In this document: positions 26,032 to 38,423 of the stretch, one piece after another
How the letters are laid out: every line of letters begins with the position of its first letter
How positions within the stretch are numbered: the stretch's first letter is position 1
Source: Panaeolus papilionaceus
Lineage: Eukaryota; Basidiomycota; Agaricomycetes; Agaricales
Assembly (NCBI GenBank): GCA_015501605.1
Contig: JADNRZ010000006.1
Coordinates: 1,612,001-1,676,000 of the forward strand
Direction: 5' to 3'
DNA length: 64,000 nucleotides
Notes under the pieces: model-generated
Seen by the model: the letters and a program-made list of their open reading frames with translations, nothing else
Database searches by the model: none
What the model was told of the DNA's origin: nothing
Translations under genes and position numbers: made by a program

Positions 26032-27398
26032 GAGTCATCACGATGATCATGGATGACCTCACTTCATAGCCTTACCCTAAAATATATTATAACACTGATA
26101 TCCTACGTACAGATATTTTATCTTAGACCACTCATTTTATCTTATTACAACAGCGTCTCTCGCTTGAGAAGCTCTTAGCTCCTTCGGCGTGTTGCCATTC
26201 GTATATCCTACTTTATGTAGTAGTACTTCTGTGATGTAATATCACCTAACACTCATTTATGTGTAAATTATTAACGCATCGTAATTCGCCTTTGTGATTG
26301 TCGAATTATCGAGACGCTGGAGACAAGCTTCGCTTGGCCTCTGCGCATATTATCCATCAGCAACCTGCACTTCATGCATCCTCACCACGTCATGTGCGTC
26401 ACTTTTTGGCGCGGAATCAGGGGTGTTCGTCAAATATTTGAGAAGTTTCATCAGGTCTGCCCTCCAGAATTCATGGTCGCATGAGGTGGTGCTGAGACAT
26501 GGTGCTGACGTTAATTTTTTGATTGGGCGCTTATTACTTGGGTCGCAAAATTGCTGAGGTCGATTGACACTCCTGCCTCGCATTATCCAGATGAATATAT
26601 TTTTCTTTCTGGAAGATAGCTTGAAGAATAACACGGGAAATTTTGATGGTAGTGCATGTATTTCAGTCCTCATCAACTTCCCATGATGTGAGGGGATTCG
26701 TTATTGGTGCATCAGCTCCATCCATGTATTATTTCAATTTTCAAAACATCATCAATGTTTGGATCAGCGCCTGAGTGTTTAAAAATCAGTGATGTATCAC
26801 AAAATTTCAGTTGAGCTCTCCTTTTAAGGCCTTGTTCAAACTATCTTTGGGGTACTATTCGCGTTTGATGGCATCACTCAGGGGCTCAACACACGCCCAG
26901 CAGCCCTTGCACGCTATTCCCCATAAAAGCAATACTTTCGACACTCGTTCTGTTCCACAAATTATAATCCACTAAAACGGATAGCATTATGATAGAGTAT
27001 GAGTCAATCAAAATATTAGGTGACTTGGACGTGCCCGTGGCGAGACCACGCAACCCAATTATGGGTTAAAATAGTCAGTATTCTGGATGGCTGCTTTTTT
27101 GGGATCGTATTTTAAGCGCACACTGCCACACCAGCTTGAGCGCGGTGTTGCAAGTTATATGTATACAAAGAACCCCTGTATATTCAATTTGATTCCGACT
27201 ACGGCGCAGGATTACGACGCCCGGAAAACATCTCGAAATCTGTGAAGGAGAGTCGAGTTAATTCTGTACCCCGCGTTTTCGCATATATACCAGGCCCATA
27301 TCAGACGCATTGTGGTGCCCCATATTAATCATTACATCCTATTTCAAGTCTTGATACTTTTTACCTGCTTGAGTATATCCCTTGAACCTGAAGACATT
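26032..27398. other. Intergenic, nothing supported
   Basis: AT-rich 1.4 kb. Frames at 26294-26557 (plus) and 26350-26676 (minus) overlap each other and show no family signal. No terminal repeats or RNA seen. Confidence 0.5.
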
Positions 27399-28701
27399 AT
27401 GTCTGAACAGGCGACGATTAAGCTCCTCAACCCATACACCCCAATGGCATTTCTCCCTCCAGAACTAGCAATTCAAACAACAAATTCAACATATATTTTA
27501 GTCGGCTCAACTGCAGTAGGATTCGAAACCAAGTCACATTCATCTGATGTGCACGATCAAACTGACATTTTGGCTTATGACCTTCTAGGTTTTCATGTGG
27601 GATCTCCTGGACAACATCCCTAATGACTACAGAATTTTGACGAAGTATAAATTCTCTGTAGCTAACGTTGTCTACATAATTTCAAGGTGACTCTGCATCT
27701 CATATTTTATCAAACACTCGTTAATCGGGAACACGGCGTACCACCGCAATTGTATACAGACTGGGGGCTCTAGGTTTGGTGTTATCAGCCACACTGTTCA
27801 CATGTGAGCGGGTTTCTAGTCCGAAGGATAACTTAGAGTCTGAAGCGATTCGCACTTAGCTTCCGCCATAACAACAGACTGTGATCGGTTCTTCAAGATT
27901 GTCGGAGCATTTTACCCCATTACAATCCCAGCGACATCCCTCTTGTTTCTTTTCCGCCTCAAGGCTGTTTTTAACGGGAACACAGTCATAGTCACATTCT
28001 TCTTAGTTGTGTGGACAGCCCTTCTCGCCATGTCCATTGCTATTCCATGGGGTATAGATGGAGCAAACATTGGCCCTACTCAATACTGCGTGGCGAGTGG
28101 GGTCAAGAATTTCGTATCCGCTCCTACAGTGATGGCTTTTGCTTCTGATACCCTCATCCTCTTTGCCATCTCATGGAAACTTATGACCACTTCCAGTGTG
28201 TCGCATCGGGGCATCCGAGGTGTAAAGGGTATGATTTTAGGGCACTACCTACCTTCATTTTCTCGTGCTCTCTTGCAGAGTGGTCAGCGATATTACACGT
28301 GAGTTTTCTTCATGGAGCTGGCGCTGAGACACTTATCTCAACGCACAATTTGGATTAGCGTCACCGTGTCCCTCAATCTACTCGCTGTTGCCATGCTTTT
28401 CGCGCCCGCAATCCCTCCAATATACCACGTCGTGTTCGTTGGTCCTAATGTTGCGTTGATGAACATCATGGCATGTCGTGTCTTTCGAGACACGAAGTTC
28501 GGCCTGATTCAGGACACATCAATGTCAAGCGACTCAACCAAAATTGGAAATTCGGTGCCTTTGAGGGTGACCCGCGATCATGATAATGCATTCGAGATGT
28601 CGAATGGTGATCAACGTCGGTCCCCTTCCGACACAGTGATGCACGTCGTTCATATAACGAAAGAGGTCCACTATGCCTCCGATCAGGACTCGAATGTTTA
28701 A
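27399..28701 (+). CDS. Seven-transmembrane protein of mushroom type (DUF6533-like)
   Basis: Integral membrane protein of a large Agaricomycete family of unknown function, possibly receptor-like. Starts MSEQATIKLLNPYTPMAFL. After the YILVGSTA exon the next begins VFMWDLLDNIPNDYRILTK, matching the family's conserved entry (aromatic-W-D-L-L...DEYR). Further helices: VANVVYIISR, FYPITIPATSLLFLFRLKAV, VTFFLVVWTALLAMSIAIPW, IGPTQYCVASG and MAFASDTLILFAISWKLM. The last two helices are VTVSLNLLAVAMLFAPAIPP and VVFVGPNVALMNIMACRVFR. A soluble tail of about 60 residues ends ASDQDSNV. The RVFRDTKFGL motif after the last helix is typical of the family. Exon borders in the middle (near 27690-27890 and 28230-28360) are approximate. 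Confidence 0.8.
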
Positions 28702-29003
28702 TCTGGCTCGAGCGAAGCGCCAGTGGACAATCCGGGACAGTGTTATTTCAGTGGTGATGATAGTTGGTGTATTTATTTAAATTTACAATTAGTGGATTAT
28801 AACTACGCGGATTTGTGGATAGCTTCTCGACTTCGCTATTACTCAGTGCTCAAGTCCTAGAGGCACAGCTACTTCGATTCTCGAATTCAATTCAGTCCTC
28901 AACGATAGCGAAAGTGCATCAATCTGTGGTCGTAGAATCAATAATCTAACCGCGTCATCTTTCTTTATTCATTAAACCATGTAAAGTATACAAAGCGCGA
29001 AAC
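28702..29003. other. Convergent 3' intergenic region
   Basis: 300 bases between two genes whose 3' ends face each other. Nothing beyond AT-rich 3' flanks was seen. Confidence 0.5.
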
Positions 29004-30962
29004 TTAAACTCTGATGATACGATAAGCAACGGTATCATGAGCAGCAACGCTGACGCTGAACGACGACGAAGCGCTGAATGTGCCCGAAACGTCCTGACCA
29101 GTCCACATATCGTGGAGCTTGAAGTTGCCGGAAGTTCCGAGGCCAGGTACGTTCGAGAAGGTGAATTTTTTAGTAGCAGTGGAGCCGGAGGTGTTGATAA
29201 TGAAAACGTGGCTACCGAGGCTCGAAGTGCCGGAGTAGTACTCAGGGGGCGAGGTTGATGGCATGCCTGAGAAGGCGGTGAATGGACGTGCTGGGTCACC
29301 GACGGTAGTGTCTTGGTGGAAAGCGAGTAGCTCCTTGTTCTTGATGATGTTGAGCTGTGAGGTGGTGAGCTTAGTCAACTGTAAAAGATCGGTCATCAGA
29401 ATCAAATGTGGAAGCAGAGGTATGGTTTTGGCCTACGTCTGTACCACTGCAATCCAATCTCGTCAGTTCATTATACTGATAGAACATATTATGAAGGTAC
29501 GTACAGAAGAATTGGGCTCTTCATGAATATCCACGCAGCAAAGTGGGTGCGTTGTTCTTGGATGGTGAGGTTGCCGTTTCCTTTAAATCAAAGTCTGAAT
29601 ACTGGGATAGAAGAGGTGTAAGGAGCATGTATGATACACACCAATTTCCATCATGTCCATATCGTTGTGAGCGAAGAATTTGACCGAGGAGAGGTGCCCA
29701 GCATTCGTGTTAATAATGGAGGAGATGTAGGACCAAGTGGGGCTTTATGATATGATGAGATGTCTGCATTTGTGCAAGCGGAGAACAAGTTACCTCGAGT
29801 CCCCAGACATACGCCAGGAGTGTCCCTTTAAGTGAATCAGAAGGGTGATATTGCGATGCATAAACTTAGACGTACGACACGACCTCCCCAATCCCAGACG
29901 TGAGCTTGTCCCCAAATGCAAAGGCTGTACTGCATTGTGCGAGGAACCGAGGCAAGTGCATCGCTTATGAAGGTGATATGAGCGGCAAGAAATAATACGA
30001 AGGTGTGACAATATAACTCACGTCATCAAGCGATATCGAACAGCCGAGTTCGAGTTGCTACATAACTTGTCGGCTGTGGTTCGAAAGGGGGTTTGAAGGA
30101 AAAGCCACGTACTACCAGTCGTTATTTTGAGGAGTCTAAGTGAACAAAACAAATACTGTCAGCGTCGTAAAATGCAGGCAGGGAAGTCATCTTACGGATG
30201 CATCAGACCAGTTTCCGGGAACATTGCAGTTGTCTACGACGCAGCCAATGTTAGTCAGAGGTAGGTCATGAATCAGGGATCACGATCGTACCGTATTTGA
30301 GGTAGTCAATGCCCCAGTCGCTCCAAGTTTGTGCGTCCAACTTCTCGCGGCCCAGGGATGCTGGGTATCCAGCGCAGGTAAGTGTCCCCGCATCACTGAG
30401 TAATAATTAATTTCAGATTTAGGTACGGAACCAGAGCCCACGAACCTGTAAATACCGATCTTGAGGCCGAGAGCATGAACCTTGCTTGCGGCGCCGTTGA
30501 TACCGTTCGGGAATTTAGTGAAGTCAGGAAGAATTCGACCTGTGTTTGGGTCGCGAGTCTTTTGAGACCAACAATCCTGTAGCGTGCCAGAGTTAGGTCA
30601 GAATCAAGAAAGGTGTTGAGGCGACGTACGTCGATGTTGACGTATTGGTAGCCAACATCTTTCAGCCCTAAAGAAACGAAAGCATTCGCAGCAAGCATAA
30701 GTCTGCTCTCGCTGATGTCTAGAGGTGAAATGGAGATGCATGAGGAAAGACTACGAAACATCGCAGGTGTGTTCTCACCGCATCGGTAAGCGTTCCAGGA
30801 GTTCCATCCCAAAGCGGGCGTCTTGCCAACTGCAGTGGAGGGTGGCGTGGTAGGAGCACTAGCAGCAACGCCAGTCACAGTTGCAAGATTCGAGGGCGCC
30901 ACTCGACCAAGAGCGGTCGCGCAGAGGGAGAAAAGGAAGATTTTTGTCGCAGGAGTGAACAT
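29004..30962 (-). CDS. GH27 alpha-galactosidase, copy 1, no CBM1
   Basis: Secreted enzyme releasing alpha-1,6-galactose from galactomannan and raffinose-type sugars (EC 3.2.1.22). The chosen start [19 protein letters not shown] is a good signal peptide; an in-frame ATG eight codons upstream (30986) gives a worse one. After a short Ala/Thr/Pro linker, the GH27 core begins [12 protein letters not shown]. It continues [45 protein letters not shown], then DYLKYDNC with the nucleophile Asp, HSWRMSGD with the acid/base Asp, and [15 protein letters not shown]. The beta-sandwich end matches [17 protein letters not shown] and YRIIRV. About ten introns. Unlike the other two copies it lacks the cellulose-binding CBM1 and is clearly more diverged. 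It is in head-to-head orientation with copy 2, with an F-box gene between. Confidence 0.93.
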
Positions 30963-30998
30963 CTTTTGACGGTCGACTTTGCTCAAAATCCTATGAGG

Positions 30999-31006
30999 CT
31001 TTTATA
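30999..31006 (-). promoter_or_regulatory. TATA box of GH27 copy 1
   Basis: TATAAAAG on the minus strand, about 36 bases before the ATG at 30962. That is close for a TATA box and implies a very short leader. Confidence 0.5.
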
Positions 31007-31886
31007 AGAAAAATGCAACTCTTAACTCAAGGCGGACGCGCAGTGTTGCGCCTTCCATCCCGCACTGGAAGATGTTCGGGGTGCTAGAAAATAGCATTTT
31101 GAATATCCTTCGCAACGTCGGTCCGGTGAGAAGAAGCACAGGTGCATCGTGCAAATGTAGTGGGTCTATGGAGAAAATGTCCCATAAAGGGATCAGAGCC
31201 ATAAATAAGCAGGATAAAGCATGGAAGGAGCCACAATGACTAGCAGAAGCTTGATGCCTGAAGCTGCTATGATCTAAGGATAGCAGGACGCTTCTGCAAG
31301 GGTTCACCGAGCACTTGTTAGGCAGAAAAGAAGGTGCACTATATCGGCGAATTTCCTGTGAGAAGAGGGTCAGTAAGCACATGCTGTGGACTCTTCATGG
31401 TCACTGTGATAGTATCGTTGACAACAACTGATTTGGATCGAATTTGGAAGCCTGTGCTTGAAGGTCAGCGGCTACAGTTTCTCGTATGCCCTGGCGGTCC
31501 GAAGCGTGCTTCAGAAGAATAAGTCACAAGCTACAACAACAGGTGCTCGGAACATTGGTGGGTCGGCAGGGATATGGGAGGTGCATGATCATGCCACTGG
31601 TGAGGTGAAGGGTAAAGCATGGTCAAAACAGATTCCTGCTACACATCTGTTTGGCAAACTTCGTAGATTCAAACACGAAGGTCATAAGCACAGTCGGGAA
31701 GTCCACTCGTTCGAAAGGCGTTCGTGAACAATTTGTGAATACTGAATTTTAAAAGGTTTGTATGATACTATCTAGTATTACTGTCTATGTGAGTTCACAT
31801 AAGCTATGAGTTTATATTATCTATGCGAGGGCACGAAATATGTGGGCTGACGTTAAGATCATACGTTGATGAACAGGTTCGAGGGT
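31007..31886. other. Upstream region of GH27 copy 1, no gene
   Basis: Promoter side of the galactosidase and 3' flank of the F-box gene. Frames such as 31002-31382 (minus) and 31458-31727 (plus) show no family resemblance. Confidence 0.5.
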
Positions 31887-33368
31887 TCAGCCGCACCACT
31901 CTTCCTGAACCAGAAGCTCAAACCTGAACTTCTTCCCAAATATGTCCTTGAGACATGTGGCTCTCATCTCGTTGAGACGCTCCATATATCCCCTCTTTCG
32001 GCCGCTGAAATATATAACGCATACAGAGAGTGCGACTTTCTTCAGGTTTATCAGGCTCGAATGGCATAAATCTGTCGGACCTGAAGCAAGCACTTCGTTC
32101 AACCCTTCCCATTTTTCTTGGACAGGACAAGGCAGCTCGCCATCCACATATGTCAAGATGTTGAGGGTCTCGAGCTGGGATATCTTGTTGGCAGACGCGA
32201 GATGGGCAAGGGTGGAGCATAGGCCAAGGTATGGATCGTCTGAGTACGACGGCGCAAAATCGACATCGACGGTCAGGGTCTTCAGCGTCTGTGCTTGCGT
32301 CGAGATGAGGTCCTTGAGCAACGCTGCCCCGTTGCTGCCTGTAAATGTGCAGGTGTAGGTAGTCATCGCAGTTACAATGGCAGATTACTTACCTTTCATC
32401 GGGCATGGGACGCGTATAGATAGGTCCTCGATAGCGCTAACGCCATGAGCTTGAAGTATATCAGAGACTGCCGTGAAGCACAGAGCTGAGTCTTCCAGGC
32501 CCACATGTAGCTTCTTCAAGTTAGAGAGCGCAAGTAGGAATTGGCCATCAGGGTGAGAGACTCGGTGGAGAAGCGCTCTAGTCGTATCTTGGAAATGTGA
32601 AGGTTGCATAATATCGATGCGAAGAGATTCAAGGTAAGAGCGTGGATCTGTGCTCTTTGGCTTGAACGACGGGTCACCATTCAACTCGTCAGAGTCAGCC
32701 TCATTGACAGAATCGCTGACAATGTCCTCAGGTGGAGATATCAATTGAGTATTGTCCAAACTGAGGTTCCGCAGGTAGGGGGCTGAAGACAACGCCGTGA
32801 TGGGAAAGTCTGAAATGCGTGTGAGGGAGAGGCTGACGAGAGACTGGTGCGAGTAGAGCATCCTCTCAAGGAGATTTCGGATAGGTGCAAAACAGTTGCT
32901 TGTCCAGCTCGGAGAGAAAGAGGGCAGGTACGCTTGCGTCTGACCCATATCTACCTCAAGAGACAGAGTAGTCAAGTTACATGCCTGGAGCAAAATGGTA
33001 GGGCAGAGCGCCCGGTCACTGTCCTGCAGCGCTTGTGATCGTGAATCCGGTTCACTGGGGTAAATGATGTGAAGGGTGAAGTGATGGACATAGGGAAGAA
33101 GCGCCGAATGGTCCGAGAAGAATAAAACAAAGTTCTGTAGTGACCTATAGGGCGAGGAAGCTGAACCGGCAGTTGAAACGTCAATGTTCCGAAAGATGTG
33201 CTGCTGAGAGTGGTGCAAGCAGAAGGACGACAGCAGGGCGGTATTTTTGAGAGTATCAAAATCTTCATCTTCTGCCAGAATGTCGATCACGTCTCCTAGA
33301 ATGTCGTTTGGAAGACAGGGCGTGGCAGCGGCATTGTCATATGCTGAAGGTAGAATGTGGTCGGTCAT
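31887..33368 (-). CDS. F-box/LRR-like protein, diverged member
   Basis: Two-exon gene. Exon 1 (33368 to about 32391) starts MTDHILPSAYDN; the upstream in-frame codon at 33401 is GTG. Its F-box is CLPNDILGDVIDILAEDED with NTALLSSFCLHHSQQHIFRN. A leucine-rich stretch follows (NLTTLSLEVDM, SLVSLSLTRISDFPI, YLRNLSLDNTQL). Intron GTAAGT...TTTACAG (about 32390-32337), then exon 2 from GSNGAALLKDL to the TGA at 31887. About 475 residues. F-box proteins are SCF ubiquitin-ligase substrate receptors that bind SKP1 through the F-box; the target here is unknown. It differs from the tightly related group at 36.7-42.1 kb and lies between two GH27 genes. Confidence 0.8.
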
Positions 33369-34254
33369 AAAGAACGGAGAAATGGGAGCACCACGCGACA
33401 CGTGTTCTGAGAATTATGATTCCCAACCCTGGGTCGGGAATGTCGCGTCACCTTTTCTACGAACCACAGGGGGGTTGATACATCGATTTCTTGTTCGGCA
33501 TTTGATATATTTTCTTAGAGATCTGCATTGTAGTCAGGCAGAATGTGATTCGTGCCTCTAGACTACATTCAACAAGGAAGCCCCTAAGTAACATGCGGTC
33601 GGCCCGCAATCTGCGGGCCGTTGTTCTCAGGATCCCAAGTTCGTCTTTATCTTGCCTTTCGTTAAAACCAATTCTTGTCGTCTGTTGTTCCATTAAGTGA
33701 ATGCCTTTGCATGTACTATTCCCCAGTTTTTCCGACTTCCCCTATTTTTTTGTAAAGGTGACCACGAAATTCCATCCAAAAGAAGAACAGTACTGCAACG
33801 GTTGCACTCGTTCTTTTCTTTTAGCAATACCCCTCAATGACAATGCATGCACGGCGGCCTAATGGTGGCAGTGCGGATGAACGATTAACCCAGCAGTGAG
33901 AACGAGCCCTTTTAAAGTTGTGGTTGTAGCGCTCAATCAGATCAAGTGAAAACCTTTCTTAGGTTTTTAATTTCCAAGTATTTCTTCTCTCCTCGTCAAT
34001 TTGATGAATTGCATCACGATACAGCGCCTCTCTGTAGTAGACTTGGAGCCCCATTTTTACCATGAACAAAAGCGTGTACTGCACCCGTCGCGTTTGCCCT
34101 CCGGTCGAATGACCTAGGAAGACCAAAGCTATTTTTAGACGCGCCGAACATAATCCTCACTGGTGAGCGGGTGCGGTAACGACCAAACATTAGGGGTAAG
34201 TTTTTTTGCCATATAATGCCACAAAGTTGCTGGCATTGACACTCCGTAGACAGC

Positions 34255-36468
34255 ATGTTCAGCCTTTCAACTACCCTCTTCCTTCTCTCGCTATCAGTGA
34301 CCGCCTTCGGTCAAGCTTCCCCTTGGGGACAGTGTGGCGGTCAAGGATGGACAGGCCCAACAACTTGCACATCAGGGTGAGCGTTACATGTACTCGTGAT
34401 ATGATCATAAGCGCTGACTGTTGTTCGTTTCTTAGATGGACCTGTGTCTACTCGAACCCCTACTACTCTCAATGTATCCAGGGCAGCGCTCCAACATCAA
34501 CCTCAGGAGGTGGTGGATCAACCCCAACCGCTTCCCCAGGCGGCAATGCGCCAACGACCCCACCTTCTACTGCAGTTGGAAAGCTCCCAGCTCTTGGGTC
34601 AGTTAACAGGCACAAATTTTCTGACAAATTATTATGCTGATCGTCATCACTCTACTTAGCTGGAACTCGTGGAACGCTTACCGATGTGGTATGTACGCCT
34701 TGAACGCTAGTCTTGTTGTCTTTGCGTCTCACAAACTCTCCGTAGATGTCAGCGACGCCAAGGTTATGCTTGCCGCCAATGCATTTGTCAACTTGGGCTT
34801 GAAGGACGTCGGCTATCAATACGTCAACATCGATGTGGGTATTGACCTTTACGCTACAAGAATCACGAGTTTATTATGTTTTTTCAGGATTGCTGGTCGC
34901 AGAAGAATCGCGATGGCAGCACGGGTCGTATCGTTCCCGACTTCAACAAGTTCCCGAACGGGATTAGCGGTACAGCTAGCAAGGTCCATGCTCTGGGACT
35001 GAAGATTGGTATCTACAGGTGTGCTTCACTCGAGTCATCGTTGATTTCACTCGGACAGCACTCACCATTTGTGTAGCGATGCTGGAACACAGACCTGCGC
35101 TGGTTACCCTGGTTCCCTGGGTAAGGAGAAGATCGATGCTCAAACTTGGAGCGAATGGGGAATCGATTATCTCAAATACGGTTTGTGTTTTCGCGGTTTC
35201 CAGACGCAGTGTTGAGCTTGTGCTGATAACCTCTCGAACCCAGACAATTGCTTTGTCCCGTCTAACTGGAACGATGCAGGCGTATGTTGTTCTAAAAACC
35301 TTGATCCCTACATATATCTAATCTTTACGTCCAACAGTCCTATAGCGATTGGTAGTAAGTAACCCTCCGAGGCCTTTCTGTCACGCCAAGTTCACAAATA
35401 TCTAGTGATTCGAACTCGGCGAAACGATACCGATACATGGGGTAGGTCACCTTCCTAATTTCCTCGCGTTTACTTCCTCATTGACATTCCGTCTCCACAA
35501 GTGATGCCTTGGCCTCGGTGTCTCGAGTAATGCAGTACAGCTTGTGCATCTGGGGCAACGCCCACGTCTGGGATTGGGGCGGCCGTGTCGTGAGTATCTC
35601 ATAGGTCGAAAATATGATCGTATTCGTTCTGAGACATCGCCGCAGGGACACTCATGGAGGATGTCTGGAGACTCGAGGTGCGCTCTTGCAAGCATATTTA
35701 GGTATTATCACAATTGTCTAACGACTTTATACAGCCCGACGTGGTCTTACATCTCTTCGATTATTAACCTCAATGCTGGTCGACTTGCATCAACCAAATT
35801 TTACGCTCATAACGATATGGACATGATGGAGATCGGTAAATATTATTTGTTACAATATGCGGCGCTCCGTTCCTCAAGACTGATTAATGGACAGGAAACG
35901 GTAATCTTTCGGTTCAGGAGCAGCGTACGCACTTTGCCGCTTGGATCTTCATGAAGAGCCCTATCCTTCTGTATGTCTTTTTTCTTACTACGTAAGATCA
36001 TATTCTAACGGGCTATACCTTACAGTGGTACAGATGTAAGGACGCGATCATTTTTACACCAGCTCTAAACTGACAAACGATTCACATAATTAGTTGACCA
36101 AACTCAGCAGCGCACAGCTCAGCATCATCAAGAACAAGGAGCTCCTTGCTTTCCACCAAGACACCACCGTGGGCACCCCAGCACGTCCCTTCACCGCCTT
36201 CTCAGGCATGCCATCGACCTCGCCCCCTGAGTACTACTCCGGCACTTCGAGCCTTGGTACCCATGTCTTCATTATCAACACTTCAGGTTCTACTGCTACC
36301 AAAAAGTTCACTTTCTCAAGCGTTCCCGGTCTCGGGACTTCCGGAAGCTTCAGGCTTCACGATATGTGGACTGGTCAGGATGTCTCCGGTACTTTCACTG
36401 CATCATCATCCTACAGTGTTAGCGTTGCTTCGCACGACACTGTTGCTTATCGCATTATTAAGGTCTAA
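34255..36468 (+). CDS. GH27 alpha-galactosidase, copy 2, with N-terminal CBM1
   Basis: Secreted alpha-galactosidase with a cellulose-binding module. ATG 34255 gives the signal peptide [22 protein letters not shown]1 follows: [15 protein letters not shown] and, after an intron, [15 protein letters not shown] with the usual aromatic pair. A Ser/Thr/Gly-rich linker ([15 protein letters not shown]...) leads to the GH27 core: [55 protein letters not shown] carries the nucleophile and HSWRMSGDS the acid/base Asp, followed by [13 protein letters not shown]. It ends VAYRIIKV at TAA 36466-36468. CBM1 linkage suggests action on hemicellulose in plant cell walls. About ten small introns at the same places as in copy 3. 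Head of the left inverted-duplication block. Confidence 0.93.
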
Positions 36469-36724
36469 AACATATTAGATTGAATGTAAACATGATGGTG
36501 GTATGGTAAAAATGGAATGTGTTTTTGTCTTTCCTGGACTTGCCTGTGACCTCAAATTTTGCGAAGAGCAGGAAGAGAGAATTCGTATTTGGTTTGAAGA
36601 CAAGAGCCAAACAACTCTGTACTTGTCACCATCATGACATCTTTAACTTGCACAAATCGTTTCTATACCCTATCTCCGTAGGTTTACCCAGTCACAATCG
36701 ACACCGATATCTCTTCTTTTCTCA
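36469..36724. promoter_or_regulatory. Short region between GH27 copy 2 and F-box gene
   Basis: This 256-base stretch must hold the GH27 terminator and the F-box promoter. It is also conserved in the inverted partner (about 58255-58501), so both genes were copied as one unit. No clear TATA box. Confidence 0.45.
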
Positions 36725-38097
36725 ATGTCAACAGTTGAGCTCAACAGCCATCCAGGTCATATATTCAACATCCCACAAGAACTGATCAACAACATCATCG
36801 ACTTCAATAGAGGCGACATCAACACCTTGCTCAACTGCGCTCTGGTATCATACCATTTTACTGCTCGTTGCCAAGAGCACATATTTCGCAAAATCAAACT
36901 AAGCGCTGCTTATGAACCACGTATAGTCATTCGGCTTAGAGATGTACTCTCAAGGTCGCCGCATCTCGCCCACTTCATTCACACTTTAGTGATTGAACAG
37001 TTATGGACTCGTCCCGTATACGGAGATGCATCCAGCTGGCTTTACACGTCCCAAGCCTTGAGTACGGTCTTGGTGCAGTTAAGTTGCTTACGGAACCTCA
37101 CATTGAAGGGCTATGAGATGTGCGAGCTGGATTGGAACGAATTTCCTGAGGCGCTGCAAGAAGCCCTCGGAACGGTCATGAAAAATGGGTGTATGCGTCG
37201 ATTGGTGCTATCATTTGTGACAGGATTTCCCCTTCTTTATATTGTAGTCCCAAGCTTAACTGATGTAGAACTGGTTTCTTCACCAATCAACGCGGAACAG
37301 ACCCCATGGCCGTCCGAATCACCTGTACAGCTCAGCCGTTGGAGGTCCCTCTGCTTCGGGGGATATGAACGACTTTTAAACATAATTCCGTTCATAATGT
37401 CACCCCGCTCCGGCATCGATTTATCTGACCTTCGTAAACTTGTCATTCGTCCTATGTACGATGACTTCACTCAAACCGAAGATATCCGCGCAGACTGGGT
37501 CGTTATCAGCCAGATTTTGCAGAGAGTGTCTCATTGTGTTCAAGATATATGGATTTCTCCTTCAACTTGTTCAGGTGGGGTGTAGCACTTCATCATATGT
37601 GTCAATATTCACATGTTAACTTATCTGCAGCCGGGGACGAAAGTATCGAAGGTGTCCTCAATCCAAAGTTCAGCCTCGGGTATCTGCCCCGTCTTCAGAC
37701 TTTAAACATGGATCTGCAATTTCGAGGCAACGATCTTTCTCCTCAATCATCACTGTCATATATCTGGCACGTAGGCGTATTGGAAAATTTTCAAGAAGGT
37801 CAACTCCCTCAACTGACGACTATTAACGTTATATGCAAAATTGCTGGAGAAAACCCCGCCGTATCATTTGATCCAGCCTTTTGGAAGCAGCTGGATTGGA
37901 CCTTATCTAGGCCGCCATTGCAGTCCGCGAAACGAGTCAACATCCTGTATCTGTTCAACTGGTTTCAATACGGAGACCTTGAACCCATGGGAGATATCAT
38001 TCGGGACAATATGGGGAGATTAATGGGAAGGGGTGTGCTACATGTGCTAGGAGCTAAAGGTTTTTCACCGTCTGAAGCATTAAAACTGGTAGACTAA
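36725..38097 (+). CDS. F-box protein, cluster member 1
   Basis: Two exons: 36725 to about 37576 and about 37632 to 38097 (donor TCAG|GTGGGG, acceptor CTGCAG). Starts MSTVELNSHPGHIF. The F-box is NIPQELINNIIDFNRGD with LNCALVSYHFTARCQEHIFR. A variable leucine-rich part ends with the conserved SPRSGIDLSDLRKLVIRP and CVQDIWISPS. Exon 2 has YLPRLQTLNMDLQFRG, GQLPQLTTINVICKI, KRVNILYLFNWFQ and the shared tail GRGVLHVLGAKG. About 440 residues, no frame breaks. Probable SCF substrate receptor. Its first part is the intact counterpart of the pseudogene at 55972-58254 and holds the empty target site of the inserted element at 36899-36904. Confidence 0.85.
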
Positions 38098-38423
38098 TTG
38101 ATTGTATCCTAACATATGTACCTGGTATATTTTGGCGTGCCTTTGTATCTTTGTTATCTATTCGAGTTTTTCCGGTGCGAAGGTCCCGAATTTGGGTCCT
38201 ATATTCACATCGAAAATGACCTTGATATGAAGGGTTGAGGGTCGTCGGGTTCGTGGTGGGTCGTGAACTTGATTGAAATCGTGCGTGCGATCAAAGGCTC
38301 GGCGCGTGAAAATCTCAAAACAGGACAGACCAAACCTATGATACAGTTGCCACCTTTGTCTTGAACAGCCACTACTATCTCAGCAGCCTCTTATACCTTT
38401 GCGCAGATCTATCCATAAACGAC
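38098..38423. other. Intergenic between F-box members 1 and 2
   Basis: 326 bases. No gene or element recognised; presumably promoter of the next F-box gene. Confidence 0.5.

Larger units (their letters stand above)
33702..37008 (+). repeat. Inverted segmental duplication, left copy (partner 55972-61182)
   Basis: The block includes the upstream region (from the tgcatgtactattccc motif), the whole GH27 copy 2, its 3' flank and the start of the F-box gene to about 37008. The partner matches it base by base in reverse orientation, including non-coding stretches such as the conserved gaacgattaaccca near 33878 and the flank after the GH27 stop. Borders are where I could no longer align by eye, accurate to a few tens of bases. 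Confidence 0.85.

Noticed and set aside
29037..29526. Plus-strand frames over the 3' end of GH27 copy 1, and similar ones over the other copies
   Set aside because: Reverse-strand shadows of conserved galactosidase exons; they recur in each copy only because the coding strand is conserved.
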